From Gordoniibacillus kamchatkensis (GTDB lineage: Bacteria; Bacillota; Bacilli; Paenibacillales; NBRC-103111): DNA of 58,186 nt. The first letter of the stretch is position 1, and the number at the start of each line of letters is the position of its first letter. The translations under genes and the position numbers were made by a program. Shown one piece after another: positions 45,567-55,088 of this stretch. Location: contig NZ_JXAK01000048.1 in assembly GCF_000829455.1 (NCBI RefSeq), positions 1 through 58,186 on the forward strand. Direction: 5' to 3'. The notes beneath the pieces are model-generated. The model was not told the origin of the DNA, did no database searches, and saw nothing but the letters and a program-made list of their open reading frames with translations.

Positions 45567-45825
45567 GGGAACAAAGGGACGGATTCGACAGACGGGGATC
45601 TCTGCCGGGCTGGGGCAAGCGGAAGCGGCTCGGCGGCGAGGTTCGCCCGCGGCCGGCCCGCCGCTGTATGTGCTCGCACCGCAATTGCAGCGGCGGGTTT
45701 GGGCAGCTCGCCCGCTCCAAGTGCCTCCGCGACAATTGCAGCTGCGCTCTCCCTGCCGGTTCGCATCCAGGAACCGACATCCATCTCCCTGCACAGCACA
45801 GCCCGCCTTACATTGCACAGTGCAG

Positions 45826-46434
45826 CTACTCGAAATCGACCTGATGATCCAGCCTGATCTCTTTCACTTCGTGGACGAGCGAATACCCTCCCGGCACGAG
45901 CGACAAGCCGATGCCGGACATATCGTCGGGAAGCCTGGGGGCGACTTGGAACCGAAGCTCCGCCCGCATGCCGCCGCCGCTCCTTCCGATGCTGCGGGTT
46001 TCGTAATCGGCGTTTTCGCCTAATACAACGAGATCCAGCATCGGTCTGAGACTGACGTTCGGTTCCGCCTCACCCTCGAGCTTCGCCTCCACCGCCAGTT
46101 CGCTGTAGCGCTCGTATTGCAACGCGTGGGTAATGAGAAACGTGCAATTCATCGCCCGCGCTTTTTTCATAATCGGAAGCACCCCGATCGGCGATTCCGG
46201 TTTGGCCGGAATCATCGGTGCATGGGCATTCATGGCATGAAGGAAGCGGCTTATTACGTCGACCTCCAGGCCAAGCTCGCTCGACCATTGAAGCAGCGTC
46301 TCCTTCGGCGGAAACATCCGTTTCTTCCCTGCCAACCGGCGGCGCTCGCCGTAAAGCCGGAGCATCGATTCGTCTATGCGCTGTATCTCGTCGCTGTAAT
46401 GTTGCGGTACGGCTCTCATTTCTCCCCAGCCCAT
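45826..46434 (-). CDS. Protein of unknown function with a chorismate-mutase-like helix
   Basis: About 202 residues. The N-terminal helix EIQRIDESMLRLYGERRRLAGKK resembles chorismate mutase type II helices (Asp-x-x-[Ile/Leu]-x-x-L and Arg-rich), but later active-site motifs are not seen. The C-terminal part is beta-rich (EVKEIRLDHQVDFE). Start uncertain: the ATG at 46434 has GAGGG five bases before, 46476 and 46419 are alternatives. Relation to the MFS gene (divergent) unknown. Confidence 0.55.
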   Translation of the reverse strand: MGWGEMRAVPQHYSDEIQRIDESMLRLYGERRRLAGKKRMFPPKETLLQWSSELGLEVDVISRFLHAMNAHAPMIPAKPESPIGVLPIMKKARAMNCTFLITHALQYERYSELAVEAKLEGEAEPNVSLRPMLDLVVLGENADYETRSIGRSGGGMRAELRFQVAPRLPDDMSGIGLSLVPGGYSLVHEVKEIRLDHQVDFE

Positions 46435-46611
46435 ACAATCCCTCATCTCTTCCAAAAGTCGAACATATCGTAGCATAACTCGGGGAAACTTTCCTTCGCA
46501 ACTCGAGCCCGGCGTATCGACATATTGCTCCCAATCGCGCTCTGATCAATCGTGCCAAGCGGCCCCTCGGCGACGAGGGCCAACCGATATCCAGGAAATG
46601 GGGACCGAAAC

Positions 46612-47880
46612 ATGATCGCTCTATTCCAAAACCGCGCGTTCACGAAGCTGTTCCTCGCCAATTTCGCGTCGCAGCTCGGAACGGTCGTCGGCAATATGGC
46701 TTTTGCCTTCTACCTGCTCGACCGCTTTGCCGAACAGCCGTACTACGCCACGCTGGCGGAGCTGATGTACGCGCTGCCGACGCTGTTTGTTTTCTTCGTC
46801 GTCGGCGTCGCCGCCGACCGCTTGAACCGCAAGCGCATCGCCGCGAACAGCGACTGGATTCGCGCCGCACTGACTGCGCTGCTGCTGCTTGCCGTTCATC
46901 TCAATTGGTTGGTCCCGGCCTTCGCCTTGCTGTTTTTGCGCAGCGCCGCGTCCAAGTTTTTCGCTCCGGCCGAAGCCGGACTGCTGCAAGGCATTTTGGC
47001 CGAGGACCAGTACATACAGGCATCGGGCTTGAATCAGACGGTTGCGGGGCTGTTTATGCTGTTCGGCATGGGGCTTGGCGTCATCGCCTACCGGACGTTC
47101 GGCATCGAAGGCGCGGTCGCCGTTGACGGCGTCAGCTTTCTCGTCTCCGGCGCGCTTATCGCATCGTGCCGGTTTGCGGATGAAGTCGTGCTGCCGAACG
47201 GACCGGCGCGCCGGGAGCATTTTCGCTGGAACGCCGTCTGGTCCGACTTTCGCGCCGGGCTGTCGTACATTGTCCGAAACCGGCTGCTGCTTGCCATCAT
47301 CTCGGGCTACTTCATATTCGGCTTCGTGAACGGCGTATTCGCCGTGCTGCCGATGTTCACCATGAAATATAAGCTGAGCCCGGAACATTACCAGACGTAC
47401 TCGTCGCTCATTATGATTTGCCTCGGCATAGGGTTCCTGCTCGGCAGCGCGTTTGCCGCTCCGCTGATCAAGAAGCTGTCGCCCGCCCTCGTATTGATCG
47501 GCGGTGTGCTGCTCTGCGGCGGCATGGCGTTCGCGCTCGGGCTGGCAGACGCCGTTTGGTTCTATTTGGCGCTCTTCCTCATTCTCGGCGTGATCATCGC
47601 TCCGATCAACGTTGTACTGGGCGGCTGGGTTCCCGAGCTCACCCTGCCAAGCCAAATAGGGCGCGTGAACGCCTGGATCGATCCGATTCAGATGCTCGCC
47701 CATTCGTTGTCGCTCGGCCTTGTCGCCCTGCTGTTTCCGGCCATTGTCTCGATCAGCGCCATGCACTTCGTGCTCGCCGGATGCTTGCTTGCCGCCGGCC
47801 TGTACTATGGAATCGTCCTGCCGCCGCTTGAGCGGAGGCGGCGTCTCGCCGCTGCGCAGCAGCGGTCGGCTTCGTCCTGA
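46612..47880 (+). CDS. MFS transporter
   Basis: 422 residues with about 12 hydrophobic helices. The N-terminal FLANFASQLGTVVGNMAFAFYLLDRF and the loop VGVAADRLNRKRI (MFS motif A-like, GxxADRxxRKR) are clear. It resembles multidrug-type MFS_3 permeases; the substrate is unknown. Start ATG at 46612 after GGGGACCGAAAC. It has its own terminator and no adjacent regulator. Confidence 0.88.
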   Translation: MIALFQNRAFTKLFLANFASQLGTVVGNMAFAFYLLDRFAEQPYYATLAELMYALPTLFVFFVVGVAADRLNRKRIAANSDWIRAALTALLLLAVHLNWLVPAFALLFLRSAASKFFAPAEAGLLQGILAEDQYIQASGLNQTVAGLFMLFGMGLGVIAYRTFGIEGAVAVDGVSFLVSGALIASCRFADEVVLPNGPARREHFRWNAVWSDFRAGLSYIVRNRLLLAIISGYFIFGFVNGVFAVLPMFTMKYKLSPEHYQTYSSLIMICLGIGFLLGSAFAAPLIKKLSPALVLIGGVLLCGGMAFALGLADAVWFYLALFLILGVIIAPINVVLGGWVPELTLPSQIGRVNAWIDPIQMLAHSLSLGLVALLFPAIVSISAMHFVLAGCLLAAGLYYGIVLPPLERRRRLAAAQQRSASS

Positions 47881-47890
47881 CGGCAAGCGC

Positions 47891-47928
47891 AAGCCGGGAC
47901 TCCCAACGCGGGAGCCCCGGCTTTTTTT
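47891..47928 (+). terminator. Terminator after the MFS gene
   Basis: AAGCCGGGACTCCC and GGGAGCCCCGGCTT stem followed by seven T residues. Confidence 0.93.
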
Positions 47929-48023
47929 CATTCGGCTCACGTTTGGCGCATAGACATTTGGGGGAAAATGGAACCGTCGCCCACCTCCCCCCAAGGGGCA
48001 CACAAGAAACGGAGATGGTACGC

Positions 48024-49052
48024 ATGGCATCCGAGCCGCCTGTACTGATGATTGTCATACCATGCTATAATGAAGAAGAAGTGCTGTCGTCCACGATCGC
48101 GACGCTGTCGGACGAGGTGGCGCGGCTCGAAGCCGAGGGGCTCGTGGCGCGGCGCAGCGGGCTGCTTTTCGTCGACGACGGCTCGCGCGACAGCACCTGG
48201 CAGCAGCTCGAGCAGCACGCCAAAGTGAACCGGCGCGTATCCGCGCTCAAGCTGGCTCGCAACGCCGGCCATCAAAACGCCCTGCTGTGCGGGCTGCTGC
48301 GGGCGAAGGAGCTCGCCGACTGCGTTGTCTCGATCGACGCCGATCTGCAGGACGATATCGCCGTCATCCGCGAATTCGTCCTCCGCTTTCGCGAAGGCTG
48401 CGACGTCGTCTACGGCATTCGCCGCAGCCGCGCCGCGGACTCCCGGTTCAAGCGCCTTACTGCCGTCGGCTTCTATCGGACGATGGCCCGCCTCGGCGTG
48501 CAGCTTGAGCACAACCACGCCGATTGCCGGCTGCTCAGCCGCCGCGCTTTGCAGCAGCTGGAACAGTTCCGCGAAGTGAACTTGTTTTTGCGCGGGCTCG
48601 TGCCGATGCTCGGCTTGCCGAGCGGGCGCGTCTATTACGACCGCAAGCCGCGCCTTGCCGGGGAAAGCAAATACCCGCTGCGGCGCATGCTCGGCTTCGC
48701 CATGGAAGGAATCACCTCGCTCAGCATCCGGCCGATCCGGTTTGTCGCCGCGCTTGGCTTCGCCTTGTCTGCGGCGAGCTTCGCCGCCGCTCTCTATACG
48801 CTCGCCAGCAAGTGGCTCGGCCTCGCGATCAGCGGCTGGTCGTCGCTCATGCTCTCGGTCTGGCTTCTGGGCGGAATGCAGCTGCTTGCGCTGGGGCTGA
48901 TCGGCGAATATGTCGGTAAAATTTATTTGGAAGTGAAGAAGCGCCCGCGTTTTCTTATCGAGACGGAGCTGCTCTCCGCGGATACAGCGCTGCAGCCGGA
49001 GGACGGCGCTGCTCTCGTTCCCGCCATCCTCCCGGAAGCGAATATTTCATAA
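48024..49052 (+). CDS. GtrB-type bactoprenol glycosyltransferase
   Basis: 342 residues. GT2 domain with MIVIPCYNEEEVLSSTIA, VDDGSRDSTW, ALKLARNAGHQNALLCGL and SIDADLQDD (metal DxD), then two C-terminal membrane helices (IRFVAALGFALSAASFAAALY; SLMLSVWLLGGMQLLALGLIGEYVG). It loads a sugar onto undecaprenyl phosphate at the inner face (CsbB/GtrB/DPM1-like). It precedes gtrA-like and wsfD-like genes, forming a three-component glycosylation set. ATG at 48024 (nine bases after GGAG) preferred over 48015. Confidence 0.9.
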   Translation: MASEPPVLMIVIPCYNEEEVLSSTIATLSDEVARLEAEGLVARRSGLLFVDDGSRDSTWQQLEQHAKVNRRVSALKLARNAGHQNALLCGLLRAKELADCVVSIDADLQDDIAVIREFVLRFREGCDVVYGIRRSRAADSRFKRLTAVGFYRTMARLGVQLEHNHADCRLLSRRALQQLEQFREVNLFLRGLVPMLGLPSGRVYYDRKPRLAGESKYPLRRMLGFAMEGITSLSIRPIRFVAALGFALSAASFAAALYTLASKWLGLAISGWSSLMLSVWLLGGMQLLALGLIGEYVGKIYLEVKKRPRFLIETELLSADTALQPEDGAALVPAILPEANIS

Positions 49053-49074
49053 ATGCAAAGGGGCGAATCCGGGC

Positions 49075-49572
49075 ATGATCCGGTCTCAAATGCTGCGCAG
49101 CGGAGCTGCGGGCTTGTTTCGTTATGCGGCCGTTGGCATCGTCAATACAATCGTCGGCTTAGCGCTGACAATGCTGCTCCTCAATAAAGCCGGCTGCTCG
49201 TACTGGACGTCCGCCGCTGCCGGCACGGCCGCCGGGGTCGCCGTAAGCTACGCGCTGAACCGCCGCTTCACGTTCCGTTCGCGTTTGCCCGTCGCCGGCA
49301 CATTGCCGCGCTTTATCGTCGTTGCGGCGCTGTGCTATGCCGCCGCCTACAGCTGTTCGCGGCCGCTCGGAACGGCGCTGGCCGGCCTCCTGGCGGGACC
49401 CGTAGGCGCCAGCGGCGAAGATGAGGTTGCGCTTGCCCGCAATATCGCCGCACTGCTAGGATGCGTTTTTTACACCGTGCTCGGTTACTGCGGGCACCGC
49501 TGCTGGACGTTCCGTTCCCACTACGCGCAAGGAGGCTCCGAGTTTCCTCATGACCACCCCGACCCGTTATAA
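49075..49572 (+). CDS. GtrA-family membrane protein
   Basis: 165 residues with four membrane helices. LFRYAAVGIVNTIVGLALTMLL and VSYALNRRFTFRS are typical GtrA features. GtrA proteins are thought to move lipid-linked sugars across the membrane. It sits between the GtrB-type transferase and the wsfD-like gene; its end overlaps the next start by 23 bases. Confidence 0.88.
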   Translation: MIRSQMLRSGAAGLFRYAAVGIVNTIVGLALTMLLLNKAGCSYWTSAAAGTAAGVAVSYALNRRFTFRSRLPVAGTLPRFIVVAALCYAAAYSCSRPLGTALAGLLAGPVGASGEDEVALARNIAALLGCVFYTVLGYCGHRCWTFRSHYAQGGSEFPHDHPDPL

Positions 49573-51063
49573 GCTGCCTCGCATCTTCCGTCCGAAGCCC
49601 GGAATCGACCGGCTCGCTTTGCTCGCGGCGGCCGCCGTCATCGGCTTGCTGCTGCTTGCGCCTCCGCTTATCGGCGTCGCCAACAACGGCGATTTCGAGC
49701 GCATAATGGGCACGGTCGGGCTCGCTTACCCTGACAGCGGCGAACCCGCGGAGAACCGTTATTTTCACTACATTTACGGTAAATTTCAAATCAAAAGCCT
49801 CGGGCTCGGCGGCTACGTCTCCTCGGAAATCCCGATTGTGCTCGCAGCCATTGGGCTTAACCGGCTGTTCTACAGCTCGGACCTGTTCGACATCAGGTTC
49901 CTCGGAGCCGTGTACGCGGCAATGTTCTTGGGGGCTTTTTACATCGTTCTCAGTTGCCTTCGTCCCCTGCCGCGGGCAGTACGAGTGGTGCTGGCTGCTC
50001 TGTTCGTCGCCGTTTTTTGCGATATCGGGTATGTCGCTTACTACCACTCCCTCTATGGAGAGCCGACGGCGTTTGTGTTCCTGCTCCTGACGGCCGGGCT
50101 CGCCCTAACTCTGGCCCATCGCGCCGAACGGCCCTCCGCTGCGCTGCTGGCCGTCTTTTTTGCTTGCGCTGCCGCATTGACCGCAGCCAAAGTGCAATAC
50201 GCGCCGGTCGGACTGCTGCTGATGATGCTCGCGTGGCGTTTTCGCCGCCTGCGCAGCGATTCCCGCTGGCGGCGCACATGGTTATGGGGCATTGGGCTGC
50301 TCGCCTTAACGGCTATCGGCATTTACGTCACCGCGCCGAAGGAATTTAAGGCCATTAATCATTATCAGTCCGTTTTCAACGGCGTGCTGTTCCGCTCGCC
50401 GGACCCTGCCGGCGATCTTTCCCGTCTCGGCCTCGATCCGAGTCTTGCCGTGCTGGCCGGAACGAACTTTTTTACCGCTAATCCGCCCATTGCTCCTACC
50501 GATCCGCGCCTCAAGCCGCTGTTTTACGACAAAATTTCGCACTCGCGCATTGCGGCGTATTACGCCCTGCACCCGTCGCGCCTGTTCGACAACGTGCGTT
50601 ATGCGGCCGACAATGCGATGATGATTCGACCTTATTACCTGGGAAATTATGAGCGTTCGGCATCGTTCGCCCCAGGCGCACTGTCGATGAAATTCGGCTG
50701 GTGGAGCGAGTGGAAAAAAAGCAGGCTCCCGCGCAGTCCGGCTGCCTTTGCCGTCTTTTTTTGCGGATGTATGGCAGTGCTCGCCTATTACCGCCACCGC
50801 TCGCAGCCGATTCGCGTCCAATTGGCGGCCGAGGTGCTGCTCACCGTCGTGTGGATCGCCGCGTGCGCCTTTCTGACGCCTCTCATCGGAGACGGAGTTT
50901 CCGACATTAGCAAGCACCTCTTCTTGTTCAACGTATGTTTGATTTGCTGGCCGTCTGCGCCGCCACCTGGCTCGTCCACGTTGCGCTTCTCGCCGCCCGG
51001 GCGGTATGGGGGCGTTTGGCACAGCGCGGCGGGGAGGGGCCGCTGCGCGAAGGAAGGGCATAA
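49550..51063 (+). CDS. WsfD-like polytopic hexose transferase, frame broken near the end
   Basis: About 504 residues, polytopic. The first luminal loop carries NNGDFERIMGTVGLAYP, a segment I associate with the WsfD-type hexose transferases of S-layer glycan loci; FHYIYGKFQIKSLGLGGY follows. Ten or so hydrophobic helices suggest a GT-C fold that takes sugar from the lipid carrier outside the cell. The frame breaks near 50935; adding one base gives FDLLAVCAAATWLVHVALLAAR and the stop at 51061. Without the correction a false fusion with the following spore-protein gene appears. ATG at 49550 is within the end of gtrA. Confidence 0.78.
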
Positions 51064-51136
51064 CTTCGCTCATATTCGCCTGCTCTCTGGGTACGCTACT
51101 AGTACGATTCGTCATTTTCAAGGAGGTGCAACGTAC

Positions 51137-51430
51137 ATGTCGCGAAGACGCAGCAACCGGCCGCTTGTGCCTAACGCCGGGGCGGCGCTGGACCAATTCA
51201 AAGCGGACGTGATGCGCCGCGAAGGCTACCCCGCAGCGCGGCCCGAAGAAGTGAAATACGAAGTGGCCAAGTCGCTCGGCATCCCGCTCAATTCGCGCTA
51301 TAACGGACAGCTCAACACCGAGGATGCCGGCCGCATCGGCGGTCAAATCGGCGGCTCGATGGTGCGCGAGATGGTGCGTCTGGCGCAGCAAAAGCTGGCC
51401 GGAAGCCGTCCCCCCGGCGGCGCCAGGTAA
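51137..51430 (+). CDS. Small acid-soluble spore protein, alpha/beta type
   Basis: 97 residues. Conserved SASP parts: FKADVMRREG (near the germination protease site), VKYEVAKSLGIPL and GRIGGQIGGSMVREMVRLAQQKL. These proteins coat spore DNA. ATG at 51137 has AAGGAGGTG eight bases upstream. A forespore-type promoter may be the TCATA...GCTACTA pair around 51075-51105 (weak match to SigG). It confirms an endospore former. Confidence 0.95.
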   Translation: MSRRRSNRPLVPNAGAALDQFKADVMRREGYPAARPEEVKYEVAKSLGIPLNSRYNGQLNTEDAGRIGGQIGGSMVREMVRLAQQKLAGSRPPGGAR

Positions 51431-51620
51431 GCCGGCGCAGGAAAGCTTTCCGGAACGGATCCGAGACACCCGCATGTGTGACGAAATCGCATAATTGCGC
51501 CCGCCAAGTCTCATCCTCAGGCTATTAAGAAAGACACGACGTGGGCCTAAAACATGTGCATTGCGGGAACGCCTGTTGGCTGGCAATGCATGAGCAGCGC
51601 TACTTTCCTTGGAAGCCTTA

Positions 51621-51794
51621 AAGGAACTTGTGGTTCCGTTATTGCCCGGATAGAGGGGCATCGGATTATCCTTAACGGAACGAGGTTCCGTTATAGGCCC
51701 TGAACAAGAGCTATTTCTCCCTACCAAGTGGAAATAACGCACTCCCGTTCCGCTAAATTCGGGAAATCCCCGGGAAATACGCCATTAACGGAAC
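51621..51794. repeat. GTTCCGTTA-type palindromic repeat cluster 2
   Basis: AAGGAACttgtgGTTCCGTT (51621-51640), TTAACGGAAC-gag-GTTCCGTTATA (51672-51694) and an inverted unit from GTTCCGCTAAATTCGGG to TTAACGGAAC (51747-51794). The last unit is the reverse complement of the 27357-27405 unit. No gene is seen in 51431-51964. Confidence 0.8.
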
Positions 51795-51964
51795 AGATTT
51801 CCGCTAACCGAAAGGAACAGGAGATATCTCGCTCAAAGGCCCGCATCGGCAAGCAAAACTTGGCCTGAAACGCACTGTTCGAAAACAAAAGCTATGAACT
51901 TAAACATTCTGAAGCGGTAAAATCGGAGCTCCCCCCACTGGCCGGTTCCGCCAAGCGAACGCAA

Positions 51965-52003
51965 ACAAAGGCGCCCTTTCCCGTGGGAAAGGAGCGCCTT
52001 TGT
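51965..52003 (-). terminator. Terminator after the YjcZ-type gene
   Basis: ACAAAGGCGC.CTTTCC and GGAAAG..GCGCCTTTGT stem, 16 bases beyond the stop. Confidence 0.85.
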
Positions 52004-52018
52004 GCGAAGATGGCTGCC

Positions 52019-52120
52019 TTAGATTACGAAAGCTCTCGAAATAATGACGAGGAGAATAAAGAGTACGAGAATAGCGGCAGTGGAAGTAAAACCGGCACCG
52101 TAACCTGCTACATGAGACAT
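52019..52120 (-). CDS. YjcZ-type sporulation peptide
   Basis: 33 residues, too short for most gene finders: MSHVAGYGAGFTSTAAI, then the hydrophobic LVLFILLVIISRAFVI ending. This matches the YjcZ family of sporulation-associated single-helix peptides in Bacilli (Gly/Tyr-rich start, Ile/Val/Leu-rich helix ending RAFV). ATG at 52120 follows GGGGGTGACGAAT. It has a dedicated terminator. Confidence 0.85.
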   Translation of the reverse strand: MSHVAGYGAGFTSTAAILVLFILLVIISRAFVI

Positions 52121-52174
52121 ATTCGTCACCCCCTTCCTCAAGTTTTCCGTGCGGCAAGTTGGGGGCAAGGCATG

Positions 52175-52453
52175 TTACCAGAAGTAACCGGGATACCCGT
52201 AGTAGCCGGGATAACCGTATCCGTAGCCGTACGCATACGGCGCCGTGCCGATCGCGAGCAGATCGAACAGAACGAGCGGAGCAATGAATGCTTTGGTTTG
52301 AATTCTTTTCTTACCCGATTTCGGCACGAGCACCAATTCCTGGCCTTTGATGCGCACAAGCTTCCCTTCAGCCACCGTACCGTCTTTTTTGAGCGCATAC
52401 ACATACTTGCCGATAAGCGGCCGAACTTGCGACTTTGTAATTGTCGGTGTCAA
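52175..52453 (-). CDS. Spore-coat-like protein with Gly/Tyr/Pro tail
   Basis: 92 residues from a TTG start at 52453 with GAGGTGG seven bases upstream (the ATG at 52495 has no such site). A KOW/SH3-like part (GKYVYALKKDGTVAEGKLVRIKGQELVLVP) is followed by a hydrophobic stretch and an aromatic tail GYGYGYPGYYGYPGYFW. Tyr/Gly-rich tails are common in spore coat proteins. It sits just upstream of the YjcZ-type gene on the same strand, supporting a sporulation role. Confidence 0.65.
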   Translation of the reverse strand: MTPTITKSQVRPLIGKYVYALKKDGTVAEGKLVRIKGQELVLVPKSGKKRIQTKAFIAPLVLFDLLAIGTAPYAYGYGYGYPGYYGYPGYFW

Positions 52454-52602
52454 TCGATTCCACCTCGATTCGCCTGCGAATGTATAACGATTCATACAGT
52501 GTAGCTTATGCCTTATGCCGGTTAGCGTTTTGGATATTTGTCCCATATCGCCCGAAAATAGGCGGCAGATGTGCGTCGCGCATATGGATCGCAAGCAGCA
52601 AA

Positions 52603-52653
52603 AGGCCTCCCCGATCCGAAGCCGGAAAATCCGGCTCCGAAACGGAGAGGCCT
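52603..52653 (-). terminator. Terminator after the UPF0435 gene
   Basis: AGGCCTC and GAGGCCT arms with an inner GCCGG/CCGGC hairpin, 30 bases after the stop. Confidence 0.85.
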
Positions 52654-52682
52654 ATCGTTAACGGCATGAATGTGCGAACCGG

Positions 52683-52907
52683 TTACGCTTTGCGAAGCTT
52701 GCCGAGCTCCGACGTGATGGCGTCGATCTCGCTGATCGAGAACGCCGACTTGGACATCACCATGTCGTACAAATCTTTCAAATCCTCGTACAGCGCCGGG
52801 TCAAAATGGCCCCCCTTGAGCGACCCTCCGGTCGCCATGCGCAGCTTCTTCTTGATTTCTTCGAACATGAATTCCACGTTCGCTTCCGACCACTTAGACA
52901 AATCCAT
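52683..52907 (-). CDS. UPF0435 (DUF1128) family protein
   Basis: 74 residues, close in size to Bacillus YfkK. MDLSKWSEANVEFMFEEIKKKL, then DLYDMVMSKSAFSISEIDAITSELGKL is the DUF1128 pattern. All-helical, function unknown. ATG at 52907 follows AAAGGATG. Divergent from yjbQ. Confidence 0.9.
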   Translation of the reverse strand: MDLSKWSEANVEFMFEEIKKKLRMATGGSLKGGHFDPALYEDLKDLYDMVMSKSAFSISEIDAITSELGKLRKA

Positions 52908-53044
52908 GCGCCGGCATCCTTTCCTCGAACGGGCGTCGGCCCGCCTGCTGTTGTATACTTAGCATAGAGGACCGGGGGAAGCGAGTCAAGCCGCAATGAG
53001 GCTCCGCTCCCCCGCAGCGAATTACCAAGGAGGGCATTCCGGTC

Positions 53045-53445
53045 ATGCTGCATACGTTCACGCTTACTACTTCCCGGCGCGACGAAGTCGTCGACCTTAC
53101 GCACCGGGTAACCGAGCTCGCCGCCAAAGAGCGGCTGCAGGACGGGTTCGCCATCGTCTATTGCCCGCATACGACAGCCGGCATCGCCATTAACGAAAAT
53201 GCCGATCCCGACGTCAAACGAGACATTCTCATGCGTCTCGACGAGCTGTACCCATGGCGCCACCCCCGCGACAGGCATGCGGAAGGCAACACTGCGCCCA
53301 TCTTAAAACGCTGACGGTGGGCACATCGCAAACCGTGCTGATCGACAGCGACCGGCTCCTGCTCGGCACGTGGCAGGGCATTTACTTTTGCGAATTCGAC
53401 GGCCCCCGCTCACGCACCGTACATGTCAAGCTGTTTCGCGGGTAG
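53045..53445 (+). CDS. yjbQ: YjbQ / UPF0047 protein, frame broken
   Basis: About 133 residues. Conserved [21 protein letters not shown] and [15 protein letters not shown] (metal His and Glu/Asp residues). Members have been called secondary thiamine-phosphate synthases. Between HAEGNTA and [10 protein letters not shown] the frame breaks near 53290; one added base restores it. The stop at 53445 overlaps the 3' end of the convergent tetR-type gene by 20 bases. Start ATG 53045 after AAGGAGGGC. Confidence 0.88.
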
Positions 53446-54121
53446 GCTTCTTCTGGTTCCCCATCGGAAATTCCATCGACGGCCCTTCCGGATACGACTC
53501 CGTTTTGCGGCTGACGGTCTGATGCTCGCTTAGCGCGATTTTAAAGCTGTGGCTGAGGAAGTGCACGTGATCCTCGGCCAGCTTCTCCACTTCGCCGTAC
53601 GCCTGCTTGTAATGAATGCAGTAGGAAATAAATCCGTGCAGCGACATGAACATCGACCACGGCAGCGTATAAAAGGTGTCGGCGCTGCCCCCGTAGCTGG
53701 CCACCACCTCGCGCACGACGGAAGAGAACAGGTCAAGGCATTGCGCCTGCTCGGTTCGCGAATACGACAAAATTTCCGCATCGTCGATCATGAACATGAT
53801 CTCGTAATGGTTCGGGTTGTCGAGGCCAAAGCGGATGAACTCCAGCATCCAGCTTTGCAGCAGCGCAATGCCCGGCTGCGGATGCAGCTTCATCAGCTCG
53901 CGTTGACGGTGCAGCAGCGTGCTGAAGTCGTCCCGGATCAAGGCGTAAAACAGCTCCGCCTTTTCTTTGAAATGATAATACAGCGCACCATGGCTGTAAC
54001 CCATTGCCTTTGCGATGCTTCGCATCGTTAAAGCGCGATAGCCGTGGGTGGCGAACAAACCTCTGGCTTCCTCCAAGATGCGCTCGCGGCTCAGTTCTTG
54101 AGCGACCGCTTTCCTTGCCAT
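53426..54121 (-). CDS. TetR family regulator
   Basis: 231 residues. N-terminal [53 protein letters not shown]-terminal ligand domain is helical and carries several Trp/Tyr residues. Length is at the long end for TetR. ATG at 54121 after CGAGGG. Nothing divergent to it suggests a target; it may regulate itself or distant genes. Genes on both sides converge or are 60 bases away. Confidence 0.92.
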   Translation of the reverse strand: MARKAVAQELSRERILEEARGLFATHGYRALTMRSIAKAMGYSHGALYYHFKEKAELFYALIRDDFSTLLHRQRELMKLHPQPGIALLQSWMLEFIRFGLDNPNHYEIMFMIDDAEILSYSRTEQAQCLDLFSSVVREVVASYGGSADTFYTLPWSMFMSLHGFISYCIHYKQAYGEVEKLAEDHVHFLSHSFKIALSEHQTVSRKTESYPEGPSMEFPMGNQKKPTRETA

Positions 54122-54184
54122 GGAAATCCCTCGCTTTGCTAGGCTCGATATGAAATTTTCCGATTTCCGACTCTGCTCCACTGC

Positions 54185-54817
54185 CTATTCCTGTTTAGGA
54201 ATATACGTGCTTTCCCCCGACTCGATTTGAGCCTGCCCTTGCGTCAAGTCCGTCATCCAGGCGATGAACGCTTCCGCTTCGCTTTCGAGCGGATAGCAGA
54301 CGACCGTAACCCGGTCCGTATACACCGTGGCACCGAGCAGCATGCCCCGGGCCCGCAGCTCGTTCTCGACTTTGCCGAGCCATGTGTAATCGATGCCGAC
54401 CCGTACTTCGCGCCTATACTCCATCCACACCGGGCCTGCGGCTTGGATCGCCGCAACCGCTCCGTCCGTGTACGCCCGGATAAGCCCGCCCGCTCCGAGC
54501 ATAATGCCTCCAAAATAACGCGTAACGACGATGGCCGCATCTTTGATGCCTTGACTCTTGAGCACTTCCAGAATCGGCTTGCCCGCAGTCCCGCTCGGCT
54601 CTCCGTCATCCGACTGCTTCTGAATTTCGTCCCGCTGCCCGATCACATAAGCGTAGCAGTTGTGCGTAGCCGACCAATGCTCCTTCCGGATCTCCTCGAT
54701 GAAGCGGATCGCTTCCTCCTCGCTAAGAACCGGGCGGCAATGGCCGATGAAACGGGATTTCTTGATGACAATTTCGGCGGCTGCGGATGACTGAACGGTT
54801 TTGTACTTGTCGATCAT
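54185..54817 (-). CDS. YigZ/IMPACT family protein
   Basis: 210 residues. The UPF0029 N-domain has KKSRFIGHCRPV, HWSATHNCYAYVIG, DDGEPSGTAGKPILEVL and VVTRYFGGIMLGAGGLIRAY, followed by the DUF1949 C-domain. Homologues resemble the translational regulator IMPACT (Bacillus YvyE); the biochemical role is unsettled. ATG at 54817. Located 60 bases upstream of the TetR gene on the same strand. Confidence 0.93.
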   Translation of the reverse strand: MIDKYKTVQSSAAAEIVIKKSRFIGHCRPVLSEEEAIRFIEEIRKEHWSATHNCYAYVIGQRDEIQKQSDDGEPSGTAGKPILEVLKSQGIKDAAIVVTRYFGGIMLGAGGLIRAYTDGAVAAIQAAGPVWMEYRREVRVGIDYTWLGKVENELRARGMLLGATVYTDRVTVVCYPLESEAEAFIAWMTDLTQGQAQIESGESTYIPKQE

Positions 54818-55003
54818 GGAAGGCCCTTCCGGGATGGTGACGTTGCTATTTCATATTATTGTACCTGAAATGGCTTGCGTTGCACAACCCTAAATTCTGA
54901 AAAAATTGCCATGTCCGAAGTGCAAAGGTTTGTGCAAACGCTTGTGCGGAACGGGCTGCCCGTTTCGACCGTCGTCCAAACCGGTGGCGCATGCGTAAAT
55001 GCA

Positions 55004-55061
55004 AAAGCCCGCTCCGGCGCAAAAGTGCAACGTGCTGTGCACAATGGACGAAGCGGGCTTT
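55004..55061 (-). terminator. Terminator on the pgi side
   Basis: AAAGCCCGCT and AGCGGGCTTT arms enclose a loop with GTGCAAC/GTGCACA words. It lies beyond palindromic copy C after pgi. Confidence 0.75.
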
Positions 55062-55088
55062 GACTTTATTTTGCCGGGTTTCCGCGCC

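Noticed and set aside
49550-51430. Apparent fusion of a membrane protein with a SASP
   Set aside because: It results from a one-base loss near 50935. The SASP has its own ATG and AAGGAGGTG, and the membrane protein has its own stop in the corrected frame.
54875-55063. Short frame with repeated GTGCAAA words
   Set aside because: It ends within a terminator hairpin, and the repetition is weak and short; no evidence of coding.
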